Source: Sepiola atlantica
Taxonomy: Eukaryota > Mollusca > Cephalopoda > Sepiida > Sepiolidae
Assembly: GCA_963556195.1 (NCBI GenBank)
Contig: CAUVYP010000579.1
Span: forward strand, 2,604,001-2,668,000
Length of the DNA: 64,000 nt
Direction: 5' to 3'
The notes under the pieces are model-generated. The model saw nothing but the letters and a program-made list of their open reading frames with translations. It made no database searches and was not told where the DNA came from. This document shows positions 44,793 to 58,546 of the stretch, in pieces; positions within the stretch are counted from its first letter, which is position 1; every line of letters starts with the position of its first letter. Position numbers and translations under genes: made by a program.

Positions 44793-47700
44793 TTGTTGAT
44801 GTTTTGCGTATTCAGTTTGTATCGACATATCTCCGGCAGTAATAGAGCTGCACTTCTGAAACTTGGTACTTCAGTAGAAAAGGCCTATTCGAGACTGTCT
44901 GCAAAGTTTCGTTGCACAATGCGAATAAATGTGGAAGTTATAAACAAAAGCGATATCAACTTTAAAACGCGCTAAATTTTGTTGATGTTTTGCGTATTCA
45001 GTTTGTATCGACATATCTCCGGCAGTACAAGAGCTGCACTTCTGAAACTTGGTACTTCAGTAGAAAATCTGTCTCCGCGACTGTCTGCAAAGTTTCGTTG
45101 CACAATTCGAATAAATGTGGAAGTTATAAACAAAAGCGATATCAACTTTAAAACGCGCTAAATTTTGTTGATGTTTTGCGTATTCAGTTTGTATCGACAT
45201 ATCTCCGGCAGTACAAGAGCTGCACTTCTGAAACTTGGTAGTTCAGTAGAAAAGGCCTATTGGAGACTGTCTGCAAAATCTCGTTGCACAATTCGAATAA
45301 ATGTGGAAGTTATAAACAAAAGCGATATCAAATTTAAAACGCGCTAAATTTTGTTGATGTTTTGCGTATTCAGTTTGTATCGACATATCTCCGGCAGTAA
45401 TAGAGCTGCACTTCTGAAACTTGGTACTTCAGTAGAAAATGTGTCTCCGCGACTGTCTGCAAAGTTTCGTTGCACAATTCGAATAAATGTGGAAGTTATA
45501 AACAAAAGCGATATCAACTTTAAAACGCGCTAAATTTTGTTGATGTTTTGCGTATTCAGTTTGTATCGACATATCTCCGGCAGTACAAGAGCTGAACTTC
45601 TGAACCTTGGTACTTCAGTAGAAAAGGCCTATTCGAGACTGTCTGCAAAGTTTCGTTGCACAATTCGAATAAATGTGGAAGTTATAAACGAAAGCGATAT
45701 CAACTTTAAAACGCGCTAAATTTTGTTGATGTTTTGCATATTCAGTTTGTATCGACATATCTCCGGCAGTACAAGAGCTGCACTTCTGAAACTTGGTACT
45801 TCAGTAGAAAAGGCCTATTCGAGACTGTCTGCAAAGTTTCGTTGCACAATGCGAATAAATGTGGAAGTTATAAACGAAAGCGATATCAACTTTAAAACGC
45901 GCTAAATTTTGTTGATGTTTTGCGTATTCAGTTTGTATCGACATATCTCCGGCAGTACAAGAGCTGCACTTCTGAAACTTGGTACTTCAGTAGAAAATCT
46001 GTCTCCGCGACTGTCTGCAAAGTTTCGTTGCACAATTCGAATAAATGTGGAAGTTATAAACAAAAGCGATATCAACTTTAAAACGCGCTAAATTTTGTTG
46101 ATGTTTTGCGTATTCAGTTTGTATCGACATATCTCCGGCAGTACAAGAGCTGCACTTCTGAAACTTGGTACTTCAGTAGAAAATGTGTGTCCGCGACTGT
46201 CTGCAAAGTTTCGTTGCACAATTCAAAAAATGTGGAAGGTATAAACAAAAGCGATATCAACTTTAAAACGCGCCAAATTTTGTTGATGTTTTGCGTATTC
46301 AGTTTGTATCGATATATCTCCGGCAGTACAAGAGCTGCACTTCTGAAACTTGGTACTTCAGTAGGAAATGTGTCTCCGCGACTGTCTGCAAAGTTTCGTT
46401 GCACAATTCGAATAAATGTGGAAGTTATAAACAAAAGCGATATCAACTTTAAAACGCGCTAAATTTTGTTGATGTTTTGCGTATTCAGTTTGTATCGACA
46501 TATCTCCGGCAGTACAAAAGCTGCACTCCTGAAACTTGGTACTTCAGTAGTAAAAGCCTATTCGAGACTGTCTGCAAAGTTTCGTTGCACAATTCGAATA
46601 AATGTGGAAGTTATAAACAAAAGCGATATCAAGTTTAAAACGCGCTAAATTTTGTTAATATTTTGCGTATTGAGTTTGTATCGACATATCTCCGGCAGTA
46701 CAAGAGCTGCACTTCTGAAACTTGGTACTTCAGTAGGAAATGTGTCTCCGCGACTGTCTTCAAAGTTTCGTTGCACAATTCGAATAAATGTGGAAGTTAT
46801 AAACAAAAGCGATATCAACTTAAAAACGCGCTAAATTTTGTTGATGTTTTGCGTATTCAGTTTGTATCGACATATCTCCGCCAGTACAAGAGCTGCACTT
46901 CTGAAACTTGGTACTTTAGTAGAAAATGTGTCTCCGCGACTGTCTGCAAAGTTTCGTTGCACAATTCGAAAAATGTGGAAGGTATAAACAAAAGCGATAT
47001 CAACTTTAAAACGCGCGAATTTTTGTTGATGTTTTGCGTATTCAGTTTGTATCGACATATCTCCGGCAGTACAAGAGCTGCACTTCTGAAACTTGGTACT
47101 TCAGTAGTAAAGGCCTATTCGAGACTGTCTGCAAAGTTTCGTTGCACAATTCGAATAAATGTGGAAGTTATAAACAAAAGCGATATCAACTTTAAAACGC
47201 GCTAAATTTTGTTAATATTTTGCGTATTGAGTTTGTATCGACATATCTCCGGCAGTACAAGAGCTGCACTTCTGAAACTTGGTACTTCAGTAGGAAATGT
47301 GTCTCCGCGACTGTCTTCAAAGTTTCGTTGCACAATTCGAATAAATGTTGAAGTTATAAACAAAAGCGATATCAAATTTAAAACGCGCTAAATTTTGTTG
47401 ATGTTTTGCGTATTCAGTTTGTATCCACATATCTCCGGCAGTACAAGAGCTGCACTTCTGAAACTTGGTACTTCAGTAGAAAATGTGTCTCCGCGACTGT
47501 CTGCAAAGTTTCGTGGCACAATTCGAATAAATGTGGAAGTTATAAACAAAAGCGATATCAACTTTAAAACGCGCTAAATTTTGTTGATGTTTTGCGTATT
47601 CAGTTTGTATCGACATATCTCCGGCAGTACAAGAGCTGAACTTCTGAACCTTGGTACTTCAGTAGAAAAGGCCTATTCGAGACTGTCTGCAAAGTTTCGT

Positions 47701-49624
47701 TGCACAATTCAAAAAATGTGGAAGGTATAAACAAAAGCGATATCAACTTTAAAACGCGCCAAATTTTGTTGATGTTTTGCGTATTCAGTTTGTATCGATA
47801 TATCTCCGGCAGTACAAGAGCTGCACTTCTGAAACTTGGTACTTCAGTAGGAAATGTGTCTCCGCGACTGTCTGCAAAGTTTCGTTGCACAATTCGAATA
47901 AATGTGGAAGTTATAAACAAAAGCGATATCAACTTTAAAACGCGCTAAATTTTGTTGATGTTTTGCGTATTCAGTTTGTATCGACATATCTCCGGCAGTA
48001 CAAAAGCTGCACTTCTGAAACTTGGTACTTCAGTAGTAAAAGCCTATTCGAGACTGTCTGCAAAGTTTCGTTGCACAATTCGAAAAATGTGGAAGGTATA
48101 AACAAAAGCGATATCAACTTTAAAACGCGCGAATTTTTGTTGATGTTTTGCGTATTCAGTTTGTATCGACATATCTCCGGCAGTACAAGAGCTGCACTTC
48201 TGAAACTTGGAAGTTCAGTAGAAAAGGCCTATTCGAGACTGTCTGCAAAATCTCGTTGCACAATTCGAATAAATGTTGAAGTTATAAACAAAAGCGATAT
48301 CAAATTTAAAACGCGCTAAATTTTGTTGATGTTTTGCGTATTCAGTTTGTATCGACATATCTCCGGCAGTAATAGAGCTGCACTTCTGAAACTTGGTACT
48401 TCAGTAGAAAATGTGTCTCCGCGACTGTCTGCAAAGTTTCGTTGCACAATGCGAATAAATGTGGAAGTTATAAACAAAAGCGATATCAACTTTAAAACGC
48501 GCTAAATTTTGTTGATGTTTTGCGTATTCAGTTTGTATCGACATATCTCCGGCAGTACAAGAGCTGCACTTCTGAAACTTGGTACTTCAGTAGAAAATCT
48601 GTCTCCGCGACTGTCTGCAAAGTTTCGTTGCACAATTCGAATAAATGTGGAAGTTATAAACAAAAGCGATATCAACTTTAAAACGCGCTAAATTTTGTTG
48701 ATGTTTTGCGTATTCAGTTTGTATCGACATATCTCCGGCAGTACAAGAGCTGCACTTCTGAAACTTGGTACTTCAGTAGAAAATGTTTGTCCGCGACTGT
48801 CTGCAAAGTTTCGTTGCACAATTCGAATAAATGTGGAAGGTATAAACAAAAGCGATATCAACTTTAAAACGCGCTAAATTTTGTTGATGTTTTGCGTATT
48901 CAGTTTGTATCGACATATCTCCGGCAGTACAAAAGCTGCACTTCTGAAACTTGGTACTTCAGTAGTAAAGGCCTATTCGAGACTGTCTGCAAAGTTTCGT
49001 TGCACAATTCGAATAAATGTGGAAGTTATAAACAAAAGCGATATCAACTTTAAAACGCGCTAAATTTTGTTAATATTTTGCGTATTGAGTTTGTATCGAC
49101 ATATCTCCGGCAGTACAAGAGCTGCACTTCTGAAACTTGGTAGTTCAGTAGAAAAGGCCTGTTCCAGACTGTCTGCAAAATCTCGTTGCACAATTCGAAT
49201 AAATGTTGAAGTTATAAACAAAAGCGATATCAAATTTAAAACGCGCTAAATTTTGTTGATGTTTTGCGTATTCAGTTTGTATCGACATATCTCCGGCAGT
49301 ACAAGAGCTGCACTTCTGAAACTTGGTACTTCAGTAGAAAATCTGTCTCCGCGACTGTCTGCAAAGTTTCGTTGCACAATTCGAATAAATGTGGAAGTTA
49401 TAAACAAAAGCGATATCAACTTTAAAACGTGCTTAATTTTGTTGATGTTTTGCGTATTCAGTTTGTATCGACATATCTCCGGCAGTACAAGAGCTGCACT
49501 TCTGAAACTTGGTACTTCAGTAGAAAAGGCCTATTCGAGACTGTCTGCAAAGTTTCGTTGCACAATGCGAATAAATGTGGAAGTTATAAACAAAAGCGAT
49601 ATCAACTTTAAAACGCGCTAAATT
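44793..49624 (+). repeat. Mixed zone of 26 monomers with repeated G/V modules
   Basis: Order: Y, L, W, A, Y, Y, L, C, G, V, G, A, V, G, P, Y, G, V, Y, A, L, C, V, F-like, L, Y. The G/V monomers at 46,280-46,837, 47,023-47,394 and 47,766-48,136 share 'gttaatattttgcg', 'ctgtcttcaaag' and 'gtagtaaa' with 14.9-16.6 kb. The Y at 47,581 and the V at 47,952 have acquired the 185-bp 'aaaaaatg' or 'cgaaaaatg' tail, so they are recombinants. Confidence 0.9.
49067..49252 (+). repeat. Three-part mosaic monomer (G / F / Y)
   Basis: The head is 'gttaatattttgcgtattg' (G type), the centre 'ggtagttcag' with 'ggcctgttccag' (F type), and the tail 'gcaaaatctcg' with 'atgttgaag' (the Y type that carries 'gttcag'). 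I saw no other monomer with this combination. Confidence 0.88.
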
Positions 49625-50182
49625 TTGTTGATGTTTTGCGTATTCAGTTTGTATCGACATATCTCCGGCAGTACAAGAGCTGCACTTCTGAAACTTGGTA
49701 CTTCAGTAGAAAATTTTTCTCTGCGACTGTCTGCAAAGTTTCGTTGCACAATTCGAATAAATGTGGAAGTTATAAACAAAAGCGATATCAACTTTAAAAC
49801 GCGCTTAATTTTGTTGATGTTTTGCGTATTCAGTTTGTATCGACATATCTCCGGCAGTACAAGAGCTGCACTTCTGAAACTTGGTACTTCAGTAGAAAAT
49901 GTGTGTCCGCGACTGTCTGCAAAGTTTCGTTGCACAATTCGAATAAATGTGGAAGTTATAAACAAAAGCGATATCAACTTTAAAACGCGCTAAATTTTGT
50001 TGATATTTTGCGTATTCAGTTTGTATCGACATATCTCCGCCAGTACAAGAGCTGCACTTCTGAAACTCGGTCATTAAGTAGAAAAGGCCTATTGGAGACT
50101 GTCTGCAAAGTTTCGTTGCACAATTCGAATAAATGTAGAAGTTATAAACAAAAGCGATATCAAATTTAAAACGCGCTAAATT
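49625..50182 (+). repeat. M-like/C/H trio, copy 1
   Basis: Starts are 49,625 ('aatttttctctgcg'), 49,811 (C) and 49,997 (H with 'ggtcattaag'). The trio is repeated at 58,547-59,104, offset 8,922 bp. It immediately precedes the 14-mer in both places. Confidence 0.92.
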
Positions 50183-52784
50183 TTGTTGATGTTTTGCGTA
50201 TTCAGTTTGTATCGACATATCTCCGGCAGTACAAGAGCTGCACTTCTGAAACTTGGTACTTCAGTAGTAAAGGCCTGTTCCAGACTGTCTGCAAAGTTTC
50301 GTTGCACAATTCGAATAAATGTGGAAGTTATAAACAAAAGCGATATCAACTTTAAAACGCGCTAAATTTTGTAAATATTTTGCGTATTGAGTTTGTATCG
50401 ACATATCTCCGGCAGTACAAGAGCTGCACTTCTGAAACTTGGTACTTCAGTAGGAAATGTGTCTCCGCGACTGTCTTCAAAGTTTCGTTGCACAATTCGA
50501 ATAAATGTGGAAGTTATAAACAAAAGCGATATCAACTTAAAAACGCGCTAAATTTTGTTGATGTTTTGCGTATTCAGTTTGTATCGACATATCTCCGGCA
50601 GTACAAGAGCTGCACTTCTGAAACTTGGTAGTTCAGTAGAAAAGGCCTATTCGAGACTGTCTGCAAAATCTCGTTGCACAATTCGAATAAATGTTGAAGT
50701 TATAAACAAAAGCGATATCAAATTTAAAACGCGCTAAATTTTGTTGATGTTTTGCGTATTCAGTTTGTATCGACATATCTCCGGCAGTAATAGAGCTGCA
50801 CTTCTGAAACTTGGTACTTCAGTAGAAAATGTGTCTCCGCGACTGTCTGCAAAGTTTCGTTGCACAATGCGAATAAATGTGGAAGTTATAAACAAAAGCG
50901 ATATCAACTTTAAAACGCGCTAAATTTTGTTGATGTTTTGCGTATTCAGTTTGTATCGACATATCTCCGGCAGTACAAGAGCTGCACTTCTGAAACTTGG
51001 TACTTCAGTAGAAAATCTGTCTCCGCGACTGTCTGCAAAGTTTCGTTGCACAATTCGAATAAATGTGGAAGTTATAAACAAAAGCGATATCAACTTTAAA
51101 ACGCGCTAAATTTTGTTGATGTTTTGCGTATTCAGTTTGTATCGACATATCTCCGGCAGTACAAGAGCTGCACTTCTGAAACTTGGTACTTCAGTAGAAA
51201 ATGTGTGTCCGCGACTGTCTGCAAAGTTTCGTTGCACAATTCGAATAAATGTGGAAGGTATAAACAAAAGCGATATCAACTTTAAAACGCGCCAAATTTT
51301 GTTGATCTTTTGCGTATTCAGTTTGTATCGATATATCTCCGGCAGTACAAGAGCTGCACTTCTGAAACTTGGTACTTCAGTAGGAAATGTATCTCCGCGA
51401 CTGTCTGCAAAGTTTCGTTGCACAATTCGAATAAATGTGGAAGTTATAAACAAAAGCGATATCAACTTTAAAACGCGCTAAATTTTGTTGATGTTTTGCG
51501 TATTCAGTTTGTATCGACATATCTCCGGCAGTACAAAAGCTGCACTTCTGAAACTTGGTACTTCAGTAGTAAAGGCCTATTCGAGACTGTCTGCAAAGTT
51601 TCGTTGCACAATTCGAATAAATGTGGAAGTTATAAACAAAAGCGATATCAACTTTAAAACGCGCTAAATTTTGTTAATATTTTGCTTATTCAGTTTGTAT
51701 CGACATATCTCCGGCAGTACAAGAGCTGCACTTCTGAAACTTGGTACTTCAGTAGGAAATGTGTCTCCGCGACTGTCTTCAAAGTTTCGTTGCACAATTC
51801 GAATAAATGTGGAAGTTATAAACAAAAGCGATATCAACTTAAAAACGCGCTAAATTTTGTTGATGTTTTGCGTATTCAGTTTGTATCGACATATCTCCGG
51901 CAGTACAAGAGCTGCACTTCTGAAACTTAGTACTTCAGTAGAAAATGTGTCTCCGCGACTGTCTGCAAAGTTTCGTTGCACAATTCGAAAAATGTGGAAG
52001 GTATAAACAAAAGCGATATCAACTTTAAAACGCGCGAATTTTTGTTGATGTTTTGCGTATTCAGTTTGTATCGACATATCTCCGGCAGTACAAGAGCTGC
52101 ACTTCTGAAACTTGGTAGTTCAGTAGAAAAGGCCTATTCGAGACTGTCTGCAAAATCTCGTTGCACAATTCGAATAAATGTTGAAGTTATAAACAAAAGC
52201 GATATCAAATTTAAAACGCGCTAAATTTTGTTGATGTTTTGCGTATTCAGTTTGTATCGACATATCTCCGGCAGTAATAGAGCTGCACTTCTGAAACTTG
52301 GTACTTCAGTAGAAAATGTGTCTCCGCGACTGTCTGCAAAGTTTCGTTGCACAATTCGAATAAATGTAGAAGTTATAAACAAAAGCGATATCAACTTTAA
52401 AACGTGCTTAATTTTGTTGATGTTTTGCGTATTCAGTTTGTATCGACATATCTCCGGCAGTACAAAAGCTGCACTTCTGAAACTTGGTACTTCATAGAAA
52501 AGGCCTATTCGAGACTGTCTGCAAAGTTTCGTTGCACAATGCGAATAAATGTGGAAGTTATAAACAAAAGCGATATCAACTTTAAAACGCGCTAAATTTT
52601 GTTGATGTTTTGCGTATTCAGTTTGTATCGACATATCTCCGGCAGTACAAGAGCTGCACTTCTGAAACTTGGTACTTCAGTAGAAAATGTTTCTCTGCGA
52701 CTGTCTGCAAAGTTTCGTTGCACAATTCGAATAAATGTGGAAGTTATAAACAAAAGCGATATCAACTTTAAAACGCGCTAAATT
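50183..52784 (+). repeat. 2,602-bp 14-monomer unit, copy 1
   Basis: Order: V/F, G, Y, A, L, C, G, V, G, A, Y, A, Y, M. The first monomer has 'gtagtaaaggcctgttccag'. The next begins 'tttgtaaatattttgcg'. The Y at 52,414 is 185 bp because 'cttcatagaaaagg' lacks one G. Copy 2 follows directly. Confidence 0.95.
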
Positions 52785-55386
52785 TTGTTGATGTTTTGCG
52801 TATTCAGTTTGTATCGACATATCTCCGGCAGTACAAGAGCTGCACTTCTGAAACTTGGTACTTCAGTAGTAAAGGCCTGTTCCAGACTGTCTGCAAAGTT
52901 TCGTTGCACAATTCGAATAAATGTGGAAGTTATAAACAAAAGCGATATCAACTTTAAAACGCGCTAAATTTTGTAAATATTTTGCGTATTGAGTTTGTAT
53001 CGACATATCTCCGGCAGTACAAGAGCTGCACTTCTGAAACTTGGTACTTCAGTAGGAAATGTGTCTCCGCGACTGTCTTCAAAGTTTCGTTGCACAATTC
53101 GAATAAATGTGGAAGTTATAAACAAAAGCGATATCAACTTAAAAACGCGCTAAATTTTGTTGATGTTTTGCGTATTCAGTTTGTATCGACATATCTCCGG
53201 CAGTACAAGAGCTGCACTTCTGAAACTTGGTAGTTCAGTAGAAAAGGCCTATTCGAGACTGTCTGCAAAATCTCGTTGCACAATTCGAATAAATGTTGAA
53301 GTTATAAACAAAAGCGATATCAAATTTAAAACGCGCTAAATTTTGTTGATGTTTTGCGTATTCAGTTTGTATCGACATATCTCCGGCAGTAATAGAGCTG
53401 CACTTCTGAAACTTGGTACTTCAGTAGAAAATGTGTCTCCGCGACTGTCTGCAAAGTTTCGTTGCACAATGCGAATAAATGTGGAAGTTATAAACAAAAG
53501 CGATATCAACTTTAAAACGCGCTTAATTTTGTTGATGTTTTGCGTATTCAGTTTGTATCGACATATCTCCGGCAGTACAAGAGCTGCACTTCTGAAACTT
53601 GGTACTTCAGTAGAAAATCTGTCTCCGCGACTGTCTGCAAAGTTTCGTTGCACAATTCGAATAAATGTGGAAGTTATAAACAAAAGCGATATCAACTTTA
53701 AAACGCGCTAAATTTTGTTGATGTTTTGCGTATTCAGTTTGTATCGACATATCTCCGGCAGTACAAGAGCTGCACTTCTGAAACTTGGTACTTCAGTAGA
53801 AAATGTGTGTCCGCGACTGTCTGCAAAGTTTCGTTGCACAATTCGAATAAATGTGGAAGGTATAAACAAAAGCGATATCAACTTTAAAACGCGCCAAATT
53901 TTGTTGATCTTTTGCGTATTCCGTTTGTATCGATATATCTCCGGCAGTACAAGAGCTGCACTTCTGAAACTTGGTACTTCAGTAGGAAATGTGTCTCCGC
54001 GACTGTCTGCAAAGTTTCGTTGCACAATTCGAATAAATGTGGAAGTTATAAACAAAAGCGATATCAACTTTAAAACGCGCTAAATTTTGTTGATGTTTTG
54101 CGTATTCAGTTTGTATCGACATATCTCCGGCAGTACAAAAGCTGCACTTCTGAAACTTGGTACTTCAGTAGTAAAGGCCTATTCGAGACTGTCTGCAAAG
54201 TTTCGTTGCACAATTCGAATAAATGTGGAAGTTATAAACAAAAGCGATATCAACTTTAAAACGCGCTAAATTTTGTTAATATTTTGCGTATTCAGTTTGT
54301 ATCGACATATCTCCGGCAGTACAAGAGCTGCACTTCTGAAACTTGGTACTTCAGTAGGAAATGTGTCTCCGCGACTGTCTTCAAAGTTTCGTTGCACAAT
54401 TCGAATAAATGTGGAAGTTATAAACAAAAGCGATATCAACTTAAAAACGCGCTAAATTTTGTTGATGTTTTGCGTATTCAGTTTGTATCGACATATCTCC
54501 GGCAGTACAAGAGCTGCACTTCTGAAACTTAGAACTTCAGTAGAAAATGTGTCTCCGCGACTGTCTGCAAAGTTTCGTTGCACAATTCGAAAAATGTGGA
54601 AGGTATAAACAAAAGCGATATCAACTTTAAAACGCGCGAATTTTTGTTGATGTTTTGCGTATTCAGTTTGTATCGACATATCTCCGGCAGTACAAGAGCT
54701 GCACTTCTGAAACTTGGTAGTTCAGTAGAAAAGGCCTATTCGAGACTGTCTGCAAAATCTCGTTGCACAATTCGAATAAATGTTGAAGTTATAAACAAAA
54801 GCGATATCAAATTTAAAACGCGCTAAATTTTGTTGATGTTTTGCGTATTCAGTTTGTATCGACATATCTCCGGCAGTAATAGAGCTGCACTTCTGAAACT
54901 TGGTACTTCAGTAGAAAATGTGTCTCCGCGACTGTCTGCAAAGTTTCGTTGCACAATTCGAATAAATGTGGAAGTTATAAACAAAAGCGATATCAACTTT
55001 AAAACGTGCTTAATTTTGTTGATGTTTTGCGTATTCAGTTTGCATCGACATATCTCCGGCAGTACAAAAGCTGCACTTCTGAAACTTGGTACTTCATAGA
55101 AAAGGCCTATTCGAGACTGTCTGCAAAGTTTCGTTGCACAATGCGAATAAATGTGGAAGTTATAAACAAAAGCGATATCAACTTTAAAACGCGCTAAATT
55201 TTGTTGATGTTTTGCGTATTCAGTTTGTATCGACATATCTCCGGCAGTACAAGAGCTGCACTTCTGAAACTTGGTACTTCAGTAGAAAATGTTTCTCTGC
55301 GACTGTCTGCAAAGTTTCGTTGCACAATTCGAATAAATGTGGAAGTTATAAACAAAAGCGATATCAACTTAAAAACGCGCTAAATT
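52785..55386 (+). repeat. 2,602-bp 14-monomer unit, copy 2
   Basis: The offset from copy 1 is exactly 2,602 bp. The 'cttcatagaaaagg' deletion is at about 55,093 as expected. Private changes include 'gtattccgtttg' near 53,927, 'gaacttcag' near 54,532 and 'tttgcatcg' near 55,040. Confidence 0.95.
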
Positions 55387-57616
55387 TTGTTGATGTTTTG
55401 CGTATTCAGTTTGTATCGACATATCTCCGGCAGTACAAGAGCTGCACTTCTTAAACTTGGTACTTCAGTAGAAAATCTGTCTCCGCGACTGTCTGCAAAG
55501 TTTCGTTGCACAATTCGAATAAATGTGGAAGGTATAAACAAAAGCGATATCAACTTTAAAACGCGCTAAATTTTGTTGATGTTTTGCGTATTCAGTTTGT
55601 ATCGATATATCTCCGGCAGTACAAGAGCTGCACTTCTGAAACTTGGTACTTCAGTAGGAAATGTGTCTTCGCCACTGTCTGCAAAGTTTCGTTGCAAAAT
55701 TCGAATAAATGTGGAAGTTATAAACAAAAGCGATATCAACTTTAAAACGCGCTAAATTTTGTTGATATTTTGCGTATTCAGTTTGTATCGACATATCTCC
55801 GCCAGTACAAGAGCTGCACTTCTGAAACTTGGTCATTGAGTAGAAAAGGCCTATTAGAGACTGTCTGCAAAGTTTCGTTGCACAATTCGAATAAATGTAG
55901 AAGTTATAAACAAAAGCGATATCAAATTTAAAACGCGCTAAATTTTGTTGATGTTTTGCGTATTCAGTTTGTATCGACATATCTCCGGCAGTACAAGAGC
56001 TGCACTTCTGAAACTTGGTACTTCAGTAGAAAAGGCCTGTTCCAGACTGTCTGCAATGTTTCGTTGAACAATTCGAATAAATGTGGAAGTTATAAACAAA
56101 AGCGATATCAAATTTAAAACGCGCTAAATTTTGTTGATGTTTTGCGTATTCAGTTTGTATCGACATATCTCCGGCAGTACAAGAGCTGCACTTCTGAAAC
56201 TTGGTACTTCAGTAGAAAATGTGTCTCCGCGACTGTCTGCAAAGTTTCGTTGCACAATTCGAAAAATGTGGAAGGTATAAACAAAAGCGATATCAACTTT
56301 AAAACGCGCGAATTTTTGTTGATGTTTTGCGTATTCAGTTTGTATCGACATATCTCCGGCAGTACAAGAGCTGCACTTCTGAAACTTGGTACTTCAGTAG
56401 AAAATGTGTCTCCGCTACTGTCTGCAAAGTTTCGTTGCACAATTCGAAAAATGTGGAAGGTATAAACAAAAGCGATATCAAATTTAAAACGCGCTAAATT
56501 TTGTTGATGTTTTGCGTATTCAGTTTGTATCCAAATATCTCCGGCAGTACAAGAGCTGCACTTCTGAAACTTGGTACTTCAGTAGAAAATGTGTCTCCGC
56601 GACTGTCTGCAAAGTTTCGTTGCACAATTCGAATAAATGTGGAAGTTATAAACAAAAGCGATATCAACTTTAAAACGCGCTAAATTTTGTTGATGTTTTG
56701 CGTATTCAGTTTGTATCGACATATCTCCGGCAGTACAAGAGCTGCACTTCTGAAACTTGGTACTTCAGTAGAAAAAGCCTATTCAAGACTGTCTGCAAAG
56801 TTTCGTTGCACAATTCGAATAAATGTGGAAGTTATAAACAAAAGCGATATCAACTTTAAAACGCGCTAAATTTTGTTGATGTTTTGCGTATCAAGGTTGT
56901 ATCGACATATCTCCGGCAGTACAAGAGCTGCACTTCTGAAACTTCGTACTTCAGTAGAAAAAGCCTGTTCCAGACTGTCTGCAAAGTTTCGTTGCACAAT
57001 TCGAATAAATGTGGAAGTTATAAACAAAAGCGATATCAACTTTAAAACGCGCTAAATTTTGTTGATGTTTTGCGTATTCAGTTTGTATCGACATATCTCC
57101 GGCAGTACAAGAGCTGCACTTCTGAAACTTGGTACTTCAGTAGAAAATGTTTCTCTGCGACTGTCTGCAAAGTTTCGTTGCACAATTCGAATAAATGTGG
57201 AAGTTATAAACAAAAGCGATATCAACATTAAAACGCGCTAAATTTTGTTGATGTTTTGCGTATTCAGTTTGTATCGACATATCTCCGGCAGTACAAGAGC
57301 TGCGCGACTGAAACTTGGTACTTCAGTAGAAAAGGCCTATTTGAGACTGTCTGCAAAGTTTCGTTGCACAATTCGAATAAATGTGGAAGTTATAAACAAA
57401 AGCGATATCAACTTTAAAACGCGCTAAATTTGGTTGATGTTTTGCGTATTCAGTTTGTATCGACATATCTCCGGCAGTACAAGAGCTGCACTTCTGAAAC
57501 TTGGTACTTCAGTAGAAAATCTGTCTCCGCGACTGTCTGCAAAGTTTCGTTGCACAATTCGAATAAATGTGGAAGTTATAAACAAAAGCAATATCAACTT
57601 TAAAACGCGCTAAATT
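55387..57616 (+). repeat. 12-monomer unit L-GS-H-F-A-A-P-Y-F-M-Y-L, copy 1 (2,230 bp)
   Basis: Starts are 55,387, 55,573, 55,759, 55,945, 56,131, 56,316, 56,501, 56,687, 56,873, 57,059, 57,245 and 57,431. Markers are 'ccgctactg' near 56,412, 'tatccaaat' at 56,529, 'gtatcaaggttg' near 56,888 and 'aacattaaaacg' near 57,225. The version at 61,521 lacks the P monomer. Confidence 0.94.
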
Positions 57617-58546
57617 TTGTTGATGTTTTGCGTATTCAGTTTGTATCGACATATCTCCGGCAGTACAAGAGCTGCACTTCTTAAACTTGGTACTTCAGTA
57701 GAAAATCTGTCTCCGCGACTGTCTGCAAAGTTTCGTTGCACAATTCGAATAAATGTGGAAGGTATAAACAAAAGCGATATCAACTTTAAAACGCGCTAAA
57801 TTTTGTTGATGTTTTGCGTATTCAGTTTGTATCGATATATCTCCGGCAGTACAAGAGCTGCACTTCTGAAACTTGGTACTTCAGTAGGAAATGTGTCTTC
57901 GCCACTGTCTGCAAAGTTTCGTTGCAAAATTCGAATAAATGTGGAAGTTATAAACAAAAGCGATATCAACTTTAAAACGCGCTAAATTTTGTTGATATTT
58001 TGCGTATTCAGTTTGTATCGACATATCTCCGCCAGTACAAGAGCTGCACTTCTGAAACTTGGTCATTGAGTAGAAAAGGCCTATTAGAGACTGTCTGCAA
58101 AGTTTCGTTGCACAATTCGAATAAATGTAGAAGTTATAAACAAAAGCGATATCAAATTTAAAACGCGCTAAATTTTGTTGATGTTTTGCGTATTCAGTTT
58201 GTATCGACATATCTCCGGCAGTACAAGAGCTGCACTTCTGAAACTTGGTACTTCAGTAGAAAAGGCCTGTTCCAGACTGTCTGCAATGTTTCGTTGAACA
58301 ATTCGAATAAATGTGGAAGTTATAAACAAAAGCGATATCAAATTTAAAACGCGCTAAATTTTGTTGATGTTTTGCGTATTCAGTTTGTATCGACATATCT
58401 CCGGCAGTAATAGAGCTGCACTTCTGAAACTTGGTACTTCAGTAGAAAATGTGTCTCCGCGACTGTCTGCAAAATTTCGTTGCACAATGCGAATAAATGT
58501 GGAAGTTATAAACAAAAGCGATATCAACTTTAAAACGGGCTAAATT
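57617..58546 (+). repeat. L-GS-H-F repeat plus one A monomer
   Basis: L, GS, H and F at 57,617, 57,803, 57,989 and 58,175 repeat the start of the preceding 12-mer (offset 2,230 bp), followed by an 'aataga' A at 58,361 that ends 'acgggctaa'. The 12-mer was apparently starting again before the array switched to the 49.6-kb type series. Confidence 0.92.
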
